48,901 nt of DNA from positions 1 through 48,901 of the forward strand of contig NZ_CAJGWQ010000015.1 in the NCBI RefSeq assembly GCF_904842695.1. The letters are read 5' to 3'. Positions 16,179-25,583 of this stretch are shown one piece after another. A program made the translations under genes and the position numbers. The notes beneath the pieces were generated by a model that was given only the letters and a program-made list of their open reading frames with translations, ran no database searches and was not told the DNA's origin. The DNA is from Gulosibacter hominis. GTDB taxonomy: Bacteria; Actinomycetota; Actinomycetes; Actinomycetales; Microbacteriaceae. Position 1 is the first letter of the stretch. The number at the start of each line of letters is the position of its first letter.

Positions 16179-16981
16179 CGAAGCCCTTCCATCAGCAGCT
16201 GGCGGCTGCTGATCGCGGTCTGGTGGGAATGTGGGTGTGCTCTGGCTCACTCGTCAACGCCGAAATTGCCGCTGGTTCGGGCCTCGACTGGCTGCTGATC
16301 GACGGCGAACACACGGCCCTCACCCTCGAATCACTGCAATCGCAGCTGCAGGTCGTAGCCGCCTACCCGATTACCCCAATGGTTCGGGTGCCAGTAAACG
16401 ATCCGGTGATCCTCAACCAGTTCCTCGACCTCGGCGCCGTCAACCTGCTGGTACCGATGGTGAACAACGCCGAGCAGGCAGCCGCGGCAGCCTCGGCGGT
16501 GCTCTATCCGCCGGCAGGAAGCCGCGGAGTGGGTTCGGCACTGGCACGCGGAGCCCGCTGGAACCGCATCCCCAACTATCTCGAGCGCGCCAACGACGAA
16601 TTTGTGTCGCTAACCGTGCAGATCGAAACCGCTGAAGCCGTCAAAAACGTTGACGAAATCCTGGCCGTCGAGGGCGTACACGCCGTGTTTATTGGCCCGA
16701 GCGATTTGGCCGCGTCGATGGGGCTCATCGGCCAGCAGGGGCACCCCGATGTCGTGGCCCAGGTGCGTCACGTAATGGAGGCCGCAAAGGCTGCCGGTAA
16801 GCCCGTGGGGATTAACGCTTTTAACCCCGCACTCGCCCACGACTACCTCGATTCGGGTATCGATTTCGTGCTGGTGGGGGCCGATGTGGCCATGCTCGCC
16901 CGTGCCAGCGAGCAGCTGACCAGCGAGTTCATCGCGCAGCGCACCGGCCAGAAGGTGGCCGACGCGATCGCGAGCTACTAG
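16163..16981 (+). CDS. hpaI: 4-hydroxy-2-oxoheptane-1,7-dioate aldolase
   Basis: This class II, metal-dependent aldolase cleaves 4-hydroxy-2-oxoheptanedioate to pyruvate and succinic semialdehyde, the last step of the homoprotocatechuate pathway. The 272 residues carry HpcH/HpaI signatures: WLLIDGEHTALTLES, PMVRVP, RGVGSALARGARWNRIPNYL, QIETAEAVKNVDEI (metal Glu) and FIGPSDLAASMG. It starts at ATG 16163 inside hpaH, implying tight coupling. The enzymes for earlier steps (hydroxylase, ring-cleavage dioxygenase, decarboxylase) are not in the window. The aldolase is promiscuous in known relatives, so the pair may serve a different dicarboxylate. Confidence 0.92.
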   Translation: MSIQLAKPFHQQLAAADRGLVGMWVCSGSLVNAEIAAGSGLDWLLIDGEHTALTLESLQSQLQVVAAYPITPMVRVPVNDPVILNQFLDLGAVNLLVPMVNNAEQAAAAASAVLYPPAGSRGVGSALARGARWNRIPNYLERANDEFVSLTVQIETAEAVKNVDEILAVEGVHAVFIGPSDLAASMGLIGQQGHPDVVAQVRHVMEAAKAAGKPVGINAFNPALAHDYLDSGIDFVLVGADVAMLARASEQLTSEFIAQRTGQKVADAIASY

Positions 16982-17047
16982 CAGCGCAGCCCGGCCGCTG
17001 CGTGTTGAACGGCCGAGCTGCGACGATCCCGGCTTGGCGGGGCAGCA

Positions 17048-17083
17048 GGCGGCGGGCGGCAGGCACTGTGCGCACCCGCCGCC
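17048..17083. terminator. hairpin between hpaI and the MHS transporter
   Basis: GGCGGCGGG pairs with CCCGCCGCC over an 18-base loop between convergent genes. There is no T-tract, so it is a weak terminator candidate. Confidence 0.35.
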
Positions 17084-17093
17084 GCGACCGCGG

Positions 17094-18527
17094 CTAGTGA
17101 TCGTGTTTCACGCCGGCCGGGATGGGGTCGCCCGGCTTCCATTCATCCCACACGCCGCTGGCTTCCATATCGGCGCCGAGCGGGATGTTGTGCCGGCTCC
17201 GCAGCGCGATTGAACCAACAAGACCGACGAGCGACATCACGCTGAGATAGATCGCGGGACCGTACCAGCGGCCCTCGTTGGCTTCGAACAGCGCGGTCAC
17301 GATCAGCGGAGCAAAAGCACCACCGACGATGGCACCGATAGCGTAGGTGATCGAAACACCCGAGAAGCGCACCGATGCCGGGAACACCTCGGCATACCAG
17401 GCCGAAAGCGGGCCGTAGCAGAAGCCCAGCGGCACACCGAGCAGGCAGGTACCGAGCACAAAGTAGATCGGGTTGTCGGCGCCCATGGTCACCAGCGGGA
17501 ATAGCGCGATCGAGGCTGGCACCATCAGGATGTATCCGATGATAAACACGGTCTTGGCACTGGTTTTATCGGCGATATAGGCACCCAGGTAGGTAAAAAT
17601 CGCCCACGAAATTGCGGCAATGTTGAGCAGCAGACTGACCGTGCTCGGCTCCATTCCGACCATGCCATTTCCATCCGGCGGCAGCGGCGCGGAGGCATAT
17701 TTACTGACGGTACCGCCAACGAGCATGTAACCGACGGCGTTGTCACCGGCGAACACGAGCGCGGCGAACAGCACGATCAGCGGGAAGCGGCGGAACAGCA
17801 CGGCAACCGGGGCGGTCTGTTCTTTTTTGGCCTCGGCGATCTGCTTGAACACGGGCGACTCTTCAACAGCGCGACGCACGACATAACCGACGATGATCAG
17901 CACGATCGAGAACAGGAAGGCGATTCGCCAACCGAAGTCGAGGAACTGTTCGTGAGTGAACACACTCTGCAGGACCGTGAGCATCCCGGTTGCCATCAGC
18001 ATCCCGAACGGCACACCCATCTGTGGCCAGGCACCGGCACGGTTGCGCTGCCCCATCGGCGCGGTCTCAACAGCCATGAGCGCGGCACCGCCCCACTCAC
18101 CACCGGTGGAAATACCCTGCAGCACCCGCAGCAGCAACAACAGTACGGCGCTGAAAGCCGCAAAATCGCCGGTTGGCAGCACACCGATCAGCGCGGTTGC
18201 CCCGCCCATCATGATGAGCGTGGTGATCAGCACTGGCTTGCGACCAAAGCGGTCGCCGAAGTGTCCCGCGAGGAAGGCACCCAGTGGCCGGAAAAGGAAT
18301 GACAGACCGATCGAGGCCACCGAAATGAGCACCGGCCCGGCTTCGCCGAGGGTCGCCCCCATCGGTTTAAAGAACAGCTCACCGAACACGAGGCTCGCCA
18401 TAAACGCATAGATAAAAAAGTCGTACCACTCGACGGTGGTGCCGACAATCGTGGCGGCGAGCACGCGGCGGCGCTCGGCGACGGATGTCACCGGTTCGGA
18501 CGCATGATTAGTGGCAGTCGTAGCCAT
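17094..18527 (-). CDS. MHS-family metabolite:H+ symporter (MFS)
   Basis: This 477-residue, 12-helix permease belongs to the metabolite:proton symporter group (relatives include KgtP, ProP and ShiA), which import organic acids or osmolytes. Seen in the sequence are the family opening TTVEWYDFFIYAFMASLVFG, the loop motif GHFGDRFGRKPVL and the ISTGGEWGGAALMAVE segment typical of helix 4/5. I chose ATG 18527 because a GGAG sits seven bases upstream. It is convergent with hpaHI, so import of an aromatic or dicarboxylic acid degraded by that pair is an attractive but unproven role. A promoter with an embedded palindrome lies upstream. Confidence 0.9.
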   Translation of the reverse strand: MATTATNHASEPVTSVAERRRVLAATIVGTTVEWYDFFIYAFMASLVFGELFFKPMGATLGEAGPVLISVASIGLSFLFRPLGAFLAGHFGDRFGRKPVLITTLIMMGGATALIGVLPTGDFAAFSAVLLLLLRVLQGISTGGEWGGAALMAVETAPMGQRNRAGAWPQMGVPFGMLMATGMLTVLQSVFTHEQFLDFGWRIAFLFSIVLIIVGYVVRRAVEESPVFKQIAEAKKEQTAPVAVLFRRFPLIVLFAALVFAGDNAVGYMLVGGTVSKYASAPLPPDGNGMVGMEPSTVSLLLNIAAISWAIFTYLGAYIADKTSAKTVFIIGYILMVPASIALFPLVTMGADNPIYFVLGTCLLGVPLGFCYGPLSAWYAEVFPASVRFSGVSITYAIGAIVGGAFAPLIVTALFEANEGRWYGPAIYLSVMSLVGLVGSIALRSRHNIPLGADMEASGVWDEWKPGDPIPAGVKHDH

Positions 18528-18589
18528 GTGAACTCCATTGTTCGTTATGTGTCGGATGACGGATGCATCTTCGTCGATGCAACGGCACC

Positions 18590-18618
18590 AATTTATCACC
18601 GACCGGTCAGTTAGTTAA
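18590..18618 (-). promoter_or_regulatory. MHS transporter promoter with palindromic operator in the spacer
   Basis: On the minus strand TTAACT (-35) and TAAATT (-10) are exactly 17 bases apart. The spacer holds the palindrome ACTGACCGGTCGGT (18598-18611), symmetric except for one base pair. A site overlapping -35/-10 fits repression, and the ACCGACCGGTCGGT type is commonly bound by TetR-family repressors. No TetR gene is in the window. Confidence 0.5.
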
Positions 18619-18675
18619 TGCGCAATTTTCCCGTCGGTTCATCGTGCTCGAATAACAAAAACGAGCGCCGTTCAG

Positions 18676-19788
18676 CTATTCGACACTGTCACGCAAGCCG
18701 AGCGGCCCGAGCGACCACTCCATCCGCGGCGCATCCGCCTCGGCAAAAAGTGCCGCCACCTGCTGCTCGGTGACCGCATCCAGCGATGCCGGCTGCCACT
18801 TCGGCTGGCGATCTTTATCGACCAGCATGGCCCGCACGCCCTCGCTGAAATCGTGGCCGGCAATCAGCCGTAGCCCAACCCGAAATTCGAGGTCGATTGC
18901 CGCACGCAAATCCGCCGCCTCACGATTGCGCCGCACGAGCTCGAGCGTCGCCGCTGCAGCCAGTGGCGACGCCGCCGAAATTGCCGCGAGCGCCTCGGCC
19001 GCAACCTGGTGCTCGGGGGCGTGTTTCTGCAGTCGCGCAACAATTTCGCGCAGAGTTGCCGCCGAATACACCTCATCGATCCACTCGCGCTCGGCCAGCA
19101 GCTGCGACTCGCCCGGATCTTCGGCGAGATCAGCAACCACCTCGGCCGCCGGTTCCTGCGCCAGTCGCGCGAGCAGCTGCGGGATGCGATCGGATGGGAT
19201 AAACCAGTCGGCAAAACCAGTGGCGATCGCATCCGCCGCGTTCAATCGCGCGCCGGTGACGCCCGCGTGTTCGCCGAGCCGGCCCGGCATGCGGGCGAGC
19301 AAATAGCTGCCGCCAACATCGGGGCTGAAACCAATCGCCGCCTCCGGCATCCCCACCCGGCTGCGTTCGGTAACCACCCGGATACTGGCGTGCCCCGATA
19401 GCCCCACACCACCGCCGAGCGTGTGGCCGTCCATCACCGCCACCACCGGTTGCGGTAGCTCGGGCCAGGTGGCATCGAGGCGATACTCGCTGCCGAGCAC
19501 TCGTTCGGCACCACCGGTATGACCGTCGGCGACGATGCCGGTACGAAGCTCGGCCACATCACCGCCCGCGCAGAGGCCGCGCTCACCGGCACCAAAAATG
19601 ACGATCTGTTCGATGCTCGCATCGGCGCGCCAGGCTGCGACCACCTCGGCCAGCCCGTCAATCATGGCCCCGGTGAGGGCATTGAGTTGCCGGGGGCGGT
19701 TGAGCTCGATCATGCCGAGCCGCCCCTGTGGGCCAGTTCGGGTGATGCGCAGGTTTCCATTGGCCAGTTCGATGGTGGCGTCACTCAT
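18676..19788 (-). CDS. 3-hydroxyisobutyryl-CoA hydrolase (enoyl-CoA hydratase fold)
   Basis: It hydrolyses 3-hydroxyisobutyryl-CoA in valine catabolism, in the cytosol. The crotonase fold is clear. The 370-residue length, the oxyanion motif GLCAGGDV, the VMDGHTLGGGVGLSGHASIR segment and the catalytic region MPEAAIGFSPDVGGSYLLAR match the HIBYL-CoA hydrolase group rather than short enoyl-CoA hydratases of about 260 residues. I chose ATG 19788 (MSDATIEL); ATG 19800 is an alternative. It is divergent from trhO with about 60 bp between them. Other valine-degradation genes are not adjacent, so the pathway role rests on family resemblance. Confidence 0.85.
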   Translation of the reverse strand: MSDATIELANGNLRITRTGPQGRLGMIELNRPRQLNALTGAMIDGLAEVVAAWRADASIEQIVIFGAGERGLCAGGDVAELRTGIVADGHTGGAERVLGSEYRLDATWPELPQPVVAVMDGHTLGGGVGLSGHASIRVVTERSRVGMPEAAIGFSPDVGGSYLLARMPGRLGEHAGVTGARLNAADAIATGFADWFIPSDRIPQLLARLAQEPAAEVVADLAEDPGESQLLAEREWIDEVYSAATLREIVARLQKHAPEHQVAAEALAAISAASPLAAAATLELVRRNREAADLRAAIDLEFRVGLRLIAGHDFSEGVRAMLVDKDRQPKWQPASLDAVTEQQVAALFAEADAPRMEWSLGPLGLRDSVE

Positions 19789-19849
19789 ACGAGCAACCAT
19801 AATCCGCCCGGATGCAGGGGTGCCGCTACGAGAGTGCGAAAATTGAGGC

Positions 19850-20749
19850 ATGGCCACCCCGAAAATTTTGTTGTACTACGTGTTCACCCCCATTGCCGAT
19901 CCCGAGGCGATCAAGCTGTGGCAGCTGGAACTGTGCCGTCGGCTGGGGCTGCGCGGACGCATCCTGGTGTCAAAACACGGGATTAATGGCACCGTGGGCG
20001 GCGATGTGGTGCCCTGCAAACAGTATGTGCGCGCACTCAAGCAGTACCCGGCGTTCAAGAACGTCGATATGAAATGGTCGGAGGGCACTGGTGTGGATGC
20101 CGACGGCTACTCGCTCGATTTCCCGCGGCTGAGCGTGAAGGTGCGCCCCGAAATCGTCGCGTTCGGTACGCCGGACGAGCTCGTGGTGGATGAAAATGGC
20201 GTCGTTGGCGGTGGCGAACACCTCAGCCCCGAACAGGTGCATGAGCTGGTGGCCGAAAAACCCGACACCGTGTTTTTCGACGGGCGCAATGCCGCCGAGG
20301 CCGCGGTTGGCCGGTTTCGGGGCGCGGTGGTGCCGAACACGGTGACCACCCACGACTTTATTCGCGAGATCGAGTCGGGCGCCTACGACTGGATGAAAGA
20401 CCGGCCCGTGGTCACCTACTGCACAGGCGGGGTGCGCTGTGAAATTCTTTCGGCGCTGATGATCAACCGCGGTTTCAACGAGGTGTATCAGATCGACGGC
20501 GGCATCGTGCGCTACGGCGAGCGTTTCGGCAACGAGGGGCTCTGGGAGGGGTCGCTCACCGTGTTTGATGGCCGCGAGCATCTCGACCTCGGGCCAGAGG
20601 CAAAAGTGATTGGCGAGTGCACGCTGTGCGGTGCCGCCACCTCGCGCCTGCAAAACTGCGCCGAAGACACCTGCCAACAGCGGCTGGTGGTGTGCGAACA
20701 GTGCGGTCAACAGGATGTGTATTGCGAGGCTTCGGCGACCGCCAGCTAG
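19850..20749 (+). CDS. trhO: tRNA uridine-34 5-hydroxylase, rhodanese family
   Basis: TrhO (YceA) makes 5-hydroxyuridine at the wobble position of tRNAs, using oxygen and a rhodanese cysteine. The 299 residues have the family architecture. An N-terminal ferredoxin-like UPF0176 domain carries [11 protein letters not shown]. The rhodanese domain (about 120-225) has [13 protein letters not shown] and the active-site loop YCTGGVRCE. The C-terminal cysteine-rich tail has CTLCG, CAEDTC and CEQCG pairs, probably a zinc site. It begins with [15 protein letters not shown], as the family does. Confidence 0.93.
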   Translation: MATPKILLYYVFTPIADPEAIKLWQLELCRRLGLRGRILVSKHGINGTVGGDVVPCKQYVRALKQYPAFKNVDMKWSEGTGVDADGYSLDFPRLSVKVRPEIVAFGTPDELVVDENGVVGGGEHLSPEQVHELVAEKPDTVFFDGRNAAEAAVGRFRGAVVPNTVTTHDFIREIESGAYDWMKDRPVVTYCTGGVRCEILSALMINRGFNEVYQIDGGIVRYGERFGNEGLWEGSLTVFDGREHLDLGPEAKVIGECTLCGAATSRLQNCAEDTCQQRLVVCEQCGQQDVYCEASATAS

Positions 20750-20880
20750 CGGCGCCTCGGCACAGGGGATGATCTTGGTCGGTTCCCAGCTCGATATTGG
20801 GCCGAAAACGGGCGCGTGCGTTGGTGCGGCGTCTATCGTGAAGGCACCGAGATCTCGACCCGTTGACGATCGGAGCAGCA

Positions 20881-21369
20881 GTGACCCCCAGACAGCGAAA
20901 AAACTGGCTACTGACGTGGGCTCCGCGGCTATTTGCAGGCCTCGGAGTGCTGGTGGTGGTGGTGCTGCTGAGCGCTCCCCCGTCGGTCAATCTCGTCGCC
21001 CCGGGCAAAACCACCGCAGCTCCGTGCCGCCCGGTCATCAACGTGGCCCCGGTGGAGGTGCATCGCAGCTACATAGTTCCGGATGCGGCAGAAGATGCGG
21101 TCGACACGCACATCAATCCGCCCGAGTACAAATATTTTGGCCCTGACGAGGTCGACCGGCTCGACGGGCGTTTGGCCTATGCGATCGGTTGCGAGCAGGC
21201 CCGCACCAACCGCCTCACCACGACTCTGTTCGTGGTTGTCGTCTGGGCATTTGCCACCCACCGCTGGTTTTTGTCGGCGGCCCGAGTACGGCGTGAAGAC
21301 GCCGAACTCGACGCCTTCCTTGAGCGGCGCGCGCAAACAAATGACGACCCGGAAAAAGAGCAATCATGA
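20881..21369 (+). CDS. membrane protein with two helices, unknown function
   Basis: I recognise no family. The 162 residues start at GTG 20881, supported by CGGAG nine bases upstream. A first membrane helix (about 14-32, rich in Val) is followed by roughly 85 extracytoplasmic residues containing two cysteines and a conserved-looking YKYFGPDEVDRLDG. A second helix (about 112-130) then leads to a charged cytosolic tail ending KEQS. The stop overlaps the ATG of the next gene (ATGA), so the two are translated together and may form a complex. Nothing else indicates a function. Confidence 0.75.
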   Translation: MTPRQRKNWLLTWAPRLFAGLGVLVVVVLLSAPPSVNLVAPGKTTAAPCRPVINVAPVEVHRSYIVPDAAEDAVDTHINPPEYKYFGPDEVDRLDGRLAYAIGCEQARTNRLTTTLFVVVVWAFATHRWFLSAARVRREDAELDAFLERRAQTNDDPEKEQS

Positions 21370-21905
21370 CCGCGAACTCTCCCGTCCCGCAGTACCAGCC
21401 CGCGCCAGCACCGCAAGGCCCGGAACCGACGGGTCTGGAACCGACGGGCCTGGGCCGAGCCATGTTTTGGCTGCAGTGGTTCACGCCGCTATTTGGCGCG
21501 TTCATGCTCACGTACGGCCGCGCGCTGTTTTTTACGCAGGTCGTGGGTTGGATGGGCGTACTGGCGCTCCTCACTGTGGCCCCGATCATGATCATCGTGT
21601 GCTGGGTGCTGAGCGCGATCACGCTCGCCAGCGACGATGCGCGGCGCGCTCGGGCACTGCCAAAGTGGTCAGCCCGATGCCAGGCCGCGATGTGGGTAAC
21701 TATTTTTGTGTGCGCGGCATTCGTTGAAGATGTGGTCGACGTTGAAGAACCGGCAGCAGCGTCACTCGCGCACCGGGTATTCGGGATAGACGTTAACGTC
21801 ACGATGGCGATCGCCATCGCACTCCTGGTGGTGTTCGCCGTACTCGCCGTAGCCAGCTGCATCCTCGCGTTTAAAAAGCCCTCGGACGGCGCCTCCGCGC
21901 CCTAA
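21366..21905 (+). CDS. membrane protein with Pro-rich N-terminus, unknown function
   Basis: This 179-residue protein is coupled to the upstream membrane protein by a four-base overlap. The first 35 residues are Pro/Gly/Thr-rich and include a repeated EPTGLEPTGLG. Four hydrophobic segments follow (about 38-56, 61-84, 105-120 and 142-165). The acidic VEDVVDVEEP lies between the last two. No catalytic motif is visible and no family is recognised. The downstream 160 bp contain an intergenic palindromic element rather than a gene. Confidence 0.75.
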   Translation: MTANSPVPQYQPAPAPQGPEPTGLEPTGLGRAMFWLQWFTPLFGAFMLTYGRALFFTQVVGWMGVLALLTVAPIMIIVCWVLSAITLASDDARRARALPKWSARCQAAMWVTIFVCAAFVEDVVDVEEPAAASLAHRVFGIDVNVTMAIAIALLVVFAVLAVASCILAFKKPSDGASAP

Positions 21906-21942
21906 GCACCGCGCCCGCACCCTCGGGGCGTCATCCCTAAGC

Positions 21943-22036
21943 ACCAGCACCCCCTCGGGTACACCGCAAACCTCGGGGTACACCGCTATACCGGTGTACT
22001 CCAGCGATATCGGTGTACCCCAGCGAAGGTGCAGCA
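21943..22036 (+). repeat. intergenic nested-palindrome element, copy A
   Basis: Two forward GGTACACCG-type half sites at 21957 and 21978 are followed by two reverse CGGTGTAC half sites up to 22020, so the arms fold into a nested hairpin. The flank continues CAGCGAAGGTGCAGCA. The same arrangement occurs as copies B and C near 28.5 and 29.5 kb. Copy A has one full 19-bp unit. It lies between convergent genes and has no T-tract. Confidence 0.8.
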
Positions 22037-22065
22037 GTGCGCCACCGCAGGCATAAGCCGCAGCC

Positions 22066-23130
22066 TCAGCGAACCTCGATGATGGCCCGGTAGGCGGGGT
22101 CGCCCCAGCGTGCCATGGCGTCAAACTCGTCAAGTGCAATCGGCAGATCGTGCCCGTCAAGCCAGGTCTCGCCCTCGGGCGCGTTAATCCACGGGTCTTG
22201 GATGTAGATATAGCGATCGTCTGCCGCATGCGCGATCACCCAGTGCGGGGTCGGATCATTGTGCATCGGCACCTCGTCAATCAACACAATGGCGACCGCA
22301 CCGTCCTGCAGTGCCGCAACAAGCGACGACACCGACTGCCATTCCGTCACGATCGGCAACCCGGCCCGGTCTGCCTGCATCCGGGCCTCGCGCTGCAGCA
22401 GCTCCTTCGACTCGCGCATAAACCCGTCACTGCCCTCAAGCAGCACCGGCCCGTCCTGTGAAATCGTCAGCGACACCTTATGCTCGGGCAACTCGGCAGC
22501 AAGCTCCACGAGCAGCGCGCAAGGGTCGATCGCCGGCATGTTCGTGGCGCGCCGCCAAAACGCGAGCTCGGTGCGCCGGTCGTCCTGCCGGTTCACGCCG
22601 TCAAGTCCGCCGCCGGCGAGGTGGTTCACCGTCAGCAGCGCCGCTACCGCCCCGCAGGTGAAGTCGGTGGTTTGGGCATAGTACGGCGGTTCGGGGTGAC
22701 GGCCACCACCCGCAGCGAGCGCCCATCCCGCAACATTTTCGGTGCCATCAGCGGATGCATAGGGTGCCCGCAGCTGCCAACCACCGGCACGAGTGAGCAC
22801 CTCGCGAATATTTTCAGGATGCGCTGGCGTCGCCGGGATCTCCCACAGCAGCCGCGCATCCCCGCGCTCGCGACCGTACTCAACGAGCGCAGCAACCGCG
22901 CCATCAATGTCGGCAGATTCTCGCCATGCTGAGGCCACAACCTTGGTCACCGCGGTGTGCGCGCGTCGCATCGTTAAAAACGCCACGCCCTCGCCCAGGT
23001 GCAGCTGTGGCGAATACGGGTGCCGCGAGCGCTGCCAGACGTCGGTGAGCACACCGCCGGTCAATTCCGCTACCGGTGCCAGCTGTTCTGTAGTGGGGGT
23101 GTCATTCAGTGGCAGTGTCTGTAGTTCCAC
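22066..23130 (-). CDS. C39-like papain-fold cysteine peptidase with N-terminal GNAT-like region
   Basis: This 354-residue cytosolic protein has no signal peptide. Residues 1 to about 140 resemble a degenerate acyltransferase-type region. Residues 145-354 look like a C39-like peptidase: Gln153 and Cys159 in YYAQTTDFTCGAVAALL form the oxyanion/nucleophile pair, His lies in PHWVIAHA and Asp in IYIQDPW. Such C39-like proteins cleave or bind peptides; the substrate is unknown. It is the last gene of the peptide-importer operon, and its GTG start abuts the stop of the ATPase gene. It may process imported peptides, which is inference from context only. Confidence 0.75.
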   Translation of the reverse strand: MELQTLPLNDTPTTEQLAPVAELTGGVLTDVWQRSRHPYSPQLHLGEGVAFLTMRRAHTAVTKVVASAWRESADIDGAVAALVEYGRERGDARLLWEIPATPAHPENIREVLTRAGGWQLRAPYASADGTENVAGWALAAGGGRHPEPPYYAQTTDFTCGAVAALLTVNHLAGGGLDGVNRQDDRRTELAFWRRATNMPAIDPCALLVELAAELPEHKVSLTISQDGPVLLEGSDGFMRESKELLQREARMQADRAGLPIVTEWQSVSSLVAALQDGAVAIVLIDEVPMHNDPTPHWVIAHAADDRYIYIQDPWINAPEGETWLDGHDLPIALDEFDAMARWGDPAYRAIIEVR

Positions 23131-24738
23131 CTAGGGCTCCTTCACTTCGAGGTCACCATCATCTCGCGACTGGCGGCCAAGCGCCGCCGATACCAACTGC
23201 TTGGTGTAGTCATGCTGCGGGTTGCCGAACACCTCCGCCGAGCGCCCCGACTCAACCACCACCCCGTCGCGCAGCACCGCAACCCGATCGGTTACCGCCA
23301 GCACCACGCCGAGATCGTGCGAAATCAGCGCAATCGCCTGCCCGGTTTCATCCCGCAATCGCCGCAGCAACTCGAGGATTTTTGCCTGCACCGACACATC
23401 CAGCGCCGATACCGATTCATCGCAGATCAGCAGTTTTGGCCGCGGTGCCAGCGCGCGGGCGATTGCCACCCGCTGCCGTTGACCGCCCGAAAGCGAAGCC
23501 GGTCGGCGCCGCAAATAATCAGCAGACAGTCCCACCTGCTCAAGTAGCTCGCTGGCATCACTCAGCGGACGGTTCGCCACCCGAAGCGCCTCACGCAGCG
23601 TGTCACCAACGGTGAACATCGGGTTGAGTGACGAATAGGGATCCTGAAAAACGATCTGCGCCATCTCGGGGGTGCGGTCGCGCCGCCCCGGCCGCACCGG
23701 CACCCCGTCGAATTCGATGCGGCCCGCATCCTCGAGCTCGAGACCGGCGATACAGCGCATCAGGGTCGACTTACCCGAGCCCGACTCACCCACCAGGCCC
23801 ACGATTTCACCGCCGCGCACCTCAAAATCGACACCACGCAACACGGGCCGGCCGGCAAACGACTTCGTCACCCCGCTGGCACGCAACACCGGTATCTCGG
23901 CCGCATCCGCGGCGCCGGCAGCACCCACGAGGTCACCGTTACGCATCGCGGTCACCGGGTCGGCGGCAAGCAGCGAGCGAGTGTACTCGTGCTTCGGCGC
24001 AGTAAACAGCTCGCTGGCGTTCCCCCGCTCGACAATTTCACCCTGCCGCATCACCAGCACCCGGTCGGCATAGTCACGCACAACGCCGAGGTCGTGAGTG
24101 ATGAGCAGCACCGCAATGCCACGCTCACGCCCCAACCGGTCAAGCAGCTCAAGAATGCCGGCCTGATTGGATGCATCCAATGCGGTGGTCGGTTCATCAG
24201 CAATCACCAGCTGCGGCTGCGAGGCAAGCGCGGCCGCAATGGCGGCGCGCTGCCGCATCCCGCCCGAAAGCTGGTGCGGATATTGCTCGGCGGTTTCGGC
24301 CGGCAGTCGCACCTCTTCGAGGGCGGCGCGGATGCGGTCGGTTCGTTCCCGGCGCGACAGCTTCCCGGCGTGTGCGTCGATCGTCCAACCGATCTGCTCG
24401 CCGATACGGTGCACCGGACTCAGCGCCGTAAACGGATCCTGCAGCACCATCGTCACCAGCCGGCCCCGCAGCGGCTGCCAGTCAGCTTCAGCCTGTGCCA
24501 GCGGATAGCGCGTGCCGTTCACCAGCAGTGCACCGCTGGCCGAAAGCCCCGGAGCAAGCAACCCGATCAACGCTTTTGCCGAGAGTGTTTTACCCGACCC
24601 CGATTCGCCAATGAGCGCGAGCGTTTCGCCGCTGCCCACCTCGGCGCTCCAGGGATGCACAATCACCTCGCCCTGCGGCCCGTTCACCGCGAGCCGTTCG
24701 ATAGCAATCATGGCAGCGGATGGTGTCACCGAGTTCAT
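23131..24738 (-). CDS. peptide/nickel-type ABC importer, fused double ATPase
   Basis: Two OppD/OppF-like ATPase domains are fused in one 535-residue chain that powers the importer. Domain 1 (about 10-255) has Walker [17 protein letters not shown], signature [16 protein letters not shown] and Walker [13 protein letters not shown]. Domain 2 (about 285-530) has [32 protein letters not shown] and [12 protein letters not shown]. The second Walker B reads DES instead of DEP, which is common in this family. It overlaps the upstream permease gene by four bases (ATGA). Substrates of this class include oligopeptides, dipeptides, nickel and glycosides. Confidence 0.93.
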   Translation of the reverse strand: MNSVTPSAAMIAIERLAVNGPQGEVIVHPWSAEVGSGETLALIGESGSGKTLSAKALIGLLAPGLSASGALLVNGTRYPLAQAEADWQPLRGRLVTMVLQDPFTALSPVHRIGEQIGWTIDAHAGKLSRRERTDRIRAALEEVRLPAETAEQYPHQLSGGMRQRAAIAAALASQPQLVIADEPTTALDASNQAGILELLDRLGRERGIAVLLITHDLGVVRDYADRVLVMRQGEIVERGNASELFTAPKHEYTRSLLAADPVTAMRNGDLVGAAGAADAAEIPVLRASGVTKSFAGRPVLRGVDFEVRGGEIVGLVGESGSGKSTLMRCIAGLELEDAGRIEFDGVPVRPGRRDRTPEMAQIVFQDPYSSLNPMFTVGDTLREALRVANRPLSDASELLEQVGLSADYLRRRPASLSGGQRQRVAIARALAPRPKLLICDESVSALDVSVQAKILELLRRLRDETGQAIALISHDLGVVLAVTDRVAVLRDGVVVESGRSAEVFGNPQHDYTKQLVSAALGRQSRDDGDLEVKEP

Positions 24739-25583
24739 GCCCGACCTCGCTCCAGCTTCTCACCCAACCAGTCGCCCACCACATTCGCGGCCATCGCCAC
24801 CGCAATAATCAGCAGCGCCGGCACGAGCGCGGCGGCGGGGTTTTCAAAAATCAGGTGGCGACCGTCGGCAAGCTGCCGCCCCCAATCGGCGGCGTCGCTC
24901 GGCACACCGACCCCCAAAAACGACAGCGACGAGAACGACACCAGCGCAAACGTCACGTTCAGCATCGTGTTGGTGATGATCAGCGGCAGCACATTTGGCA
25001 ACACGTGCCGGAACATGATCCGCCAGCGCGACAGGTTGAGCATCTTCGTCGCTTCAACATAGGCGCGCGTCGACTGGTCGAGCACCCCCGCACGCACAAT
25101 CCGAATATCGCTGGGCGAGAACAGCACGATCAGTAGCAGCACGGTAATCCAGTAGTTCGTGCCGAGAATACCGCCCACCACCAGCGCCAAAAGCAGCACG
25201 GGCAGCGCCAGCAGCAGATCGGTCCAGCGCCCGATCACCGTGTCGACCCAGCCGCGCTCATACCCCGCGAGGCTGCCAAGCAGCATCCCGAGCACCATTG
25301 ACCCGAGCGCCACCAGCACCGGTCCCACCAGCGCCGAAGCCGCGCCGCCAACCGCAAGTTTCAACACATCCCGGCCAAGATCATCGGTGCCAAGTGGATG
25401 CTGATAGCTCAATGGCGGTACCGCACCGGCAAGCAAATCCTGTTTGGTTGCATCCGGCACGATGAGGTTGCCGAAGATCGCCAAAAAAGCCGCCACCGCC
25501 AGCACGGCCAACGCCACAATCGGCAGGCGGCGCCGACCCTGCAGGGCTGGAACCGTCAATACTTTCGTCTTGGGTGCGCTCAT
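24735..25583 (-). CDS. ABC importer permease, DppC type
   Basis: This 282-residue inner-membrane permease has an N-terminal helix (about 17-38), an extracytoplasmic stretch with QHPLGTDDLGRDVL (the DppC hallmark), and then five helices. The ATPase-coupling EAA-like loop is MLNLSRWRIMFRHVLPN. The sequence after it, SFSSLSFLGVGVPSDAADWG, is also typical. The start at 25583 overlaps the stop of the DppB-type gene by four bases. Confidence 0.92.
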   Translation of the reverse strand: MSAPKTKVLTVPALQGRRRLPIVALAVLAVAAFLAIFGNLIVPDATKQDLLAGAVPPLSYQHPLGTDDLGRDVLKLAVGGAASALVGPVLVALGSMVLGMLLGSLAGYERGWVDTVIGRWTDLLLALPVLLLALVVGGILGTNYWITVLLLIVLFSPSDIRIVRAGVLDQSTRAYVEATKMLNLSRWRIMFRHVLPNVLPLIITNTMLNVTFALVSFSSLSFLGVGVPSDAADWGRQLADGRHLIFENPAAALVPALLIIAVAMAANVVGDWLGEKLERGRA

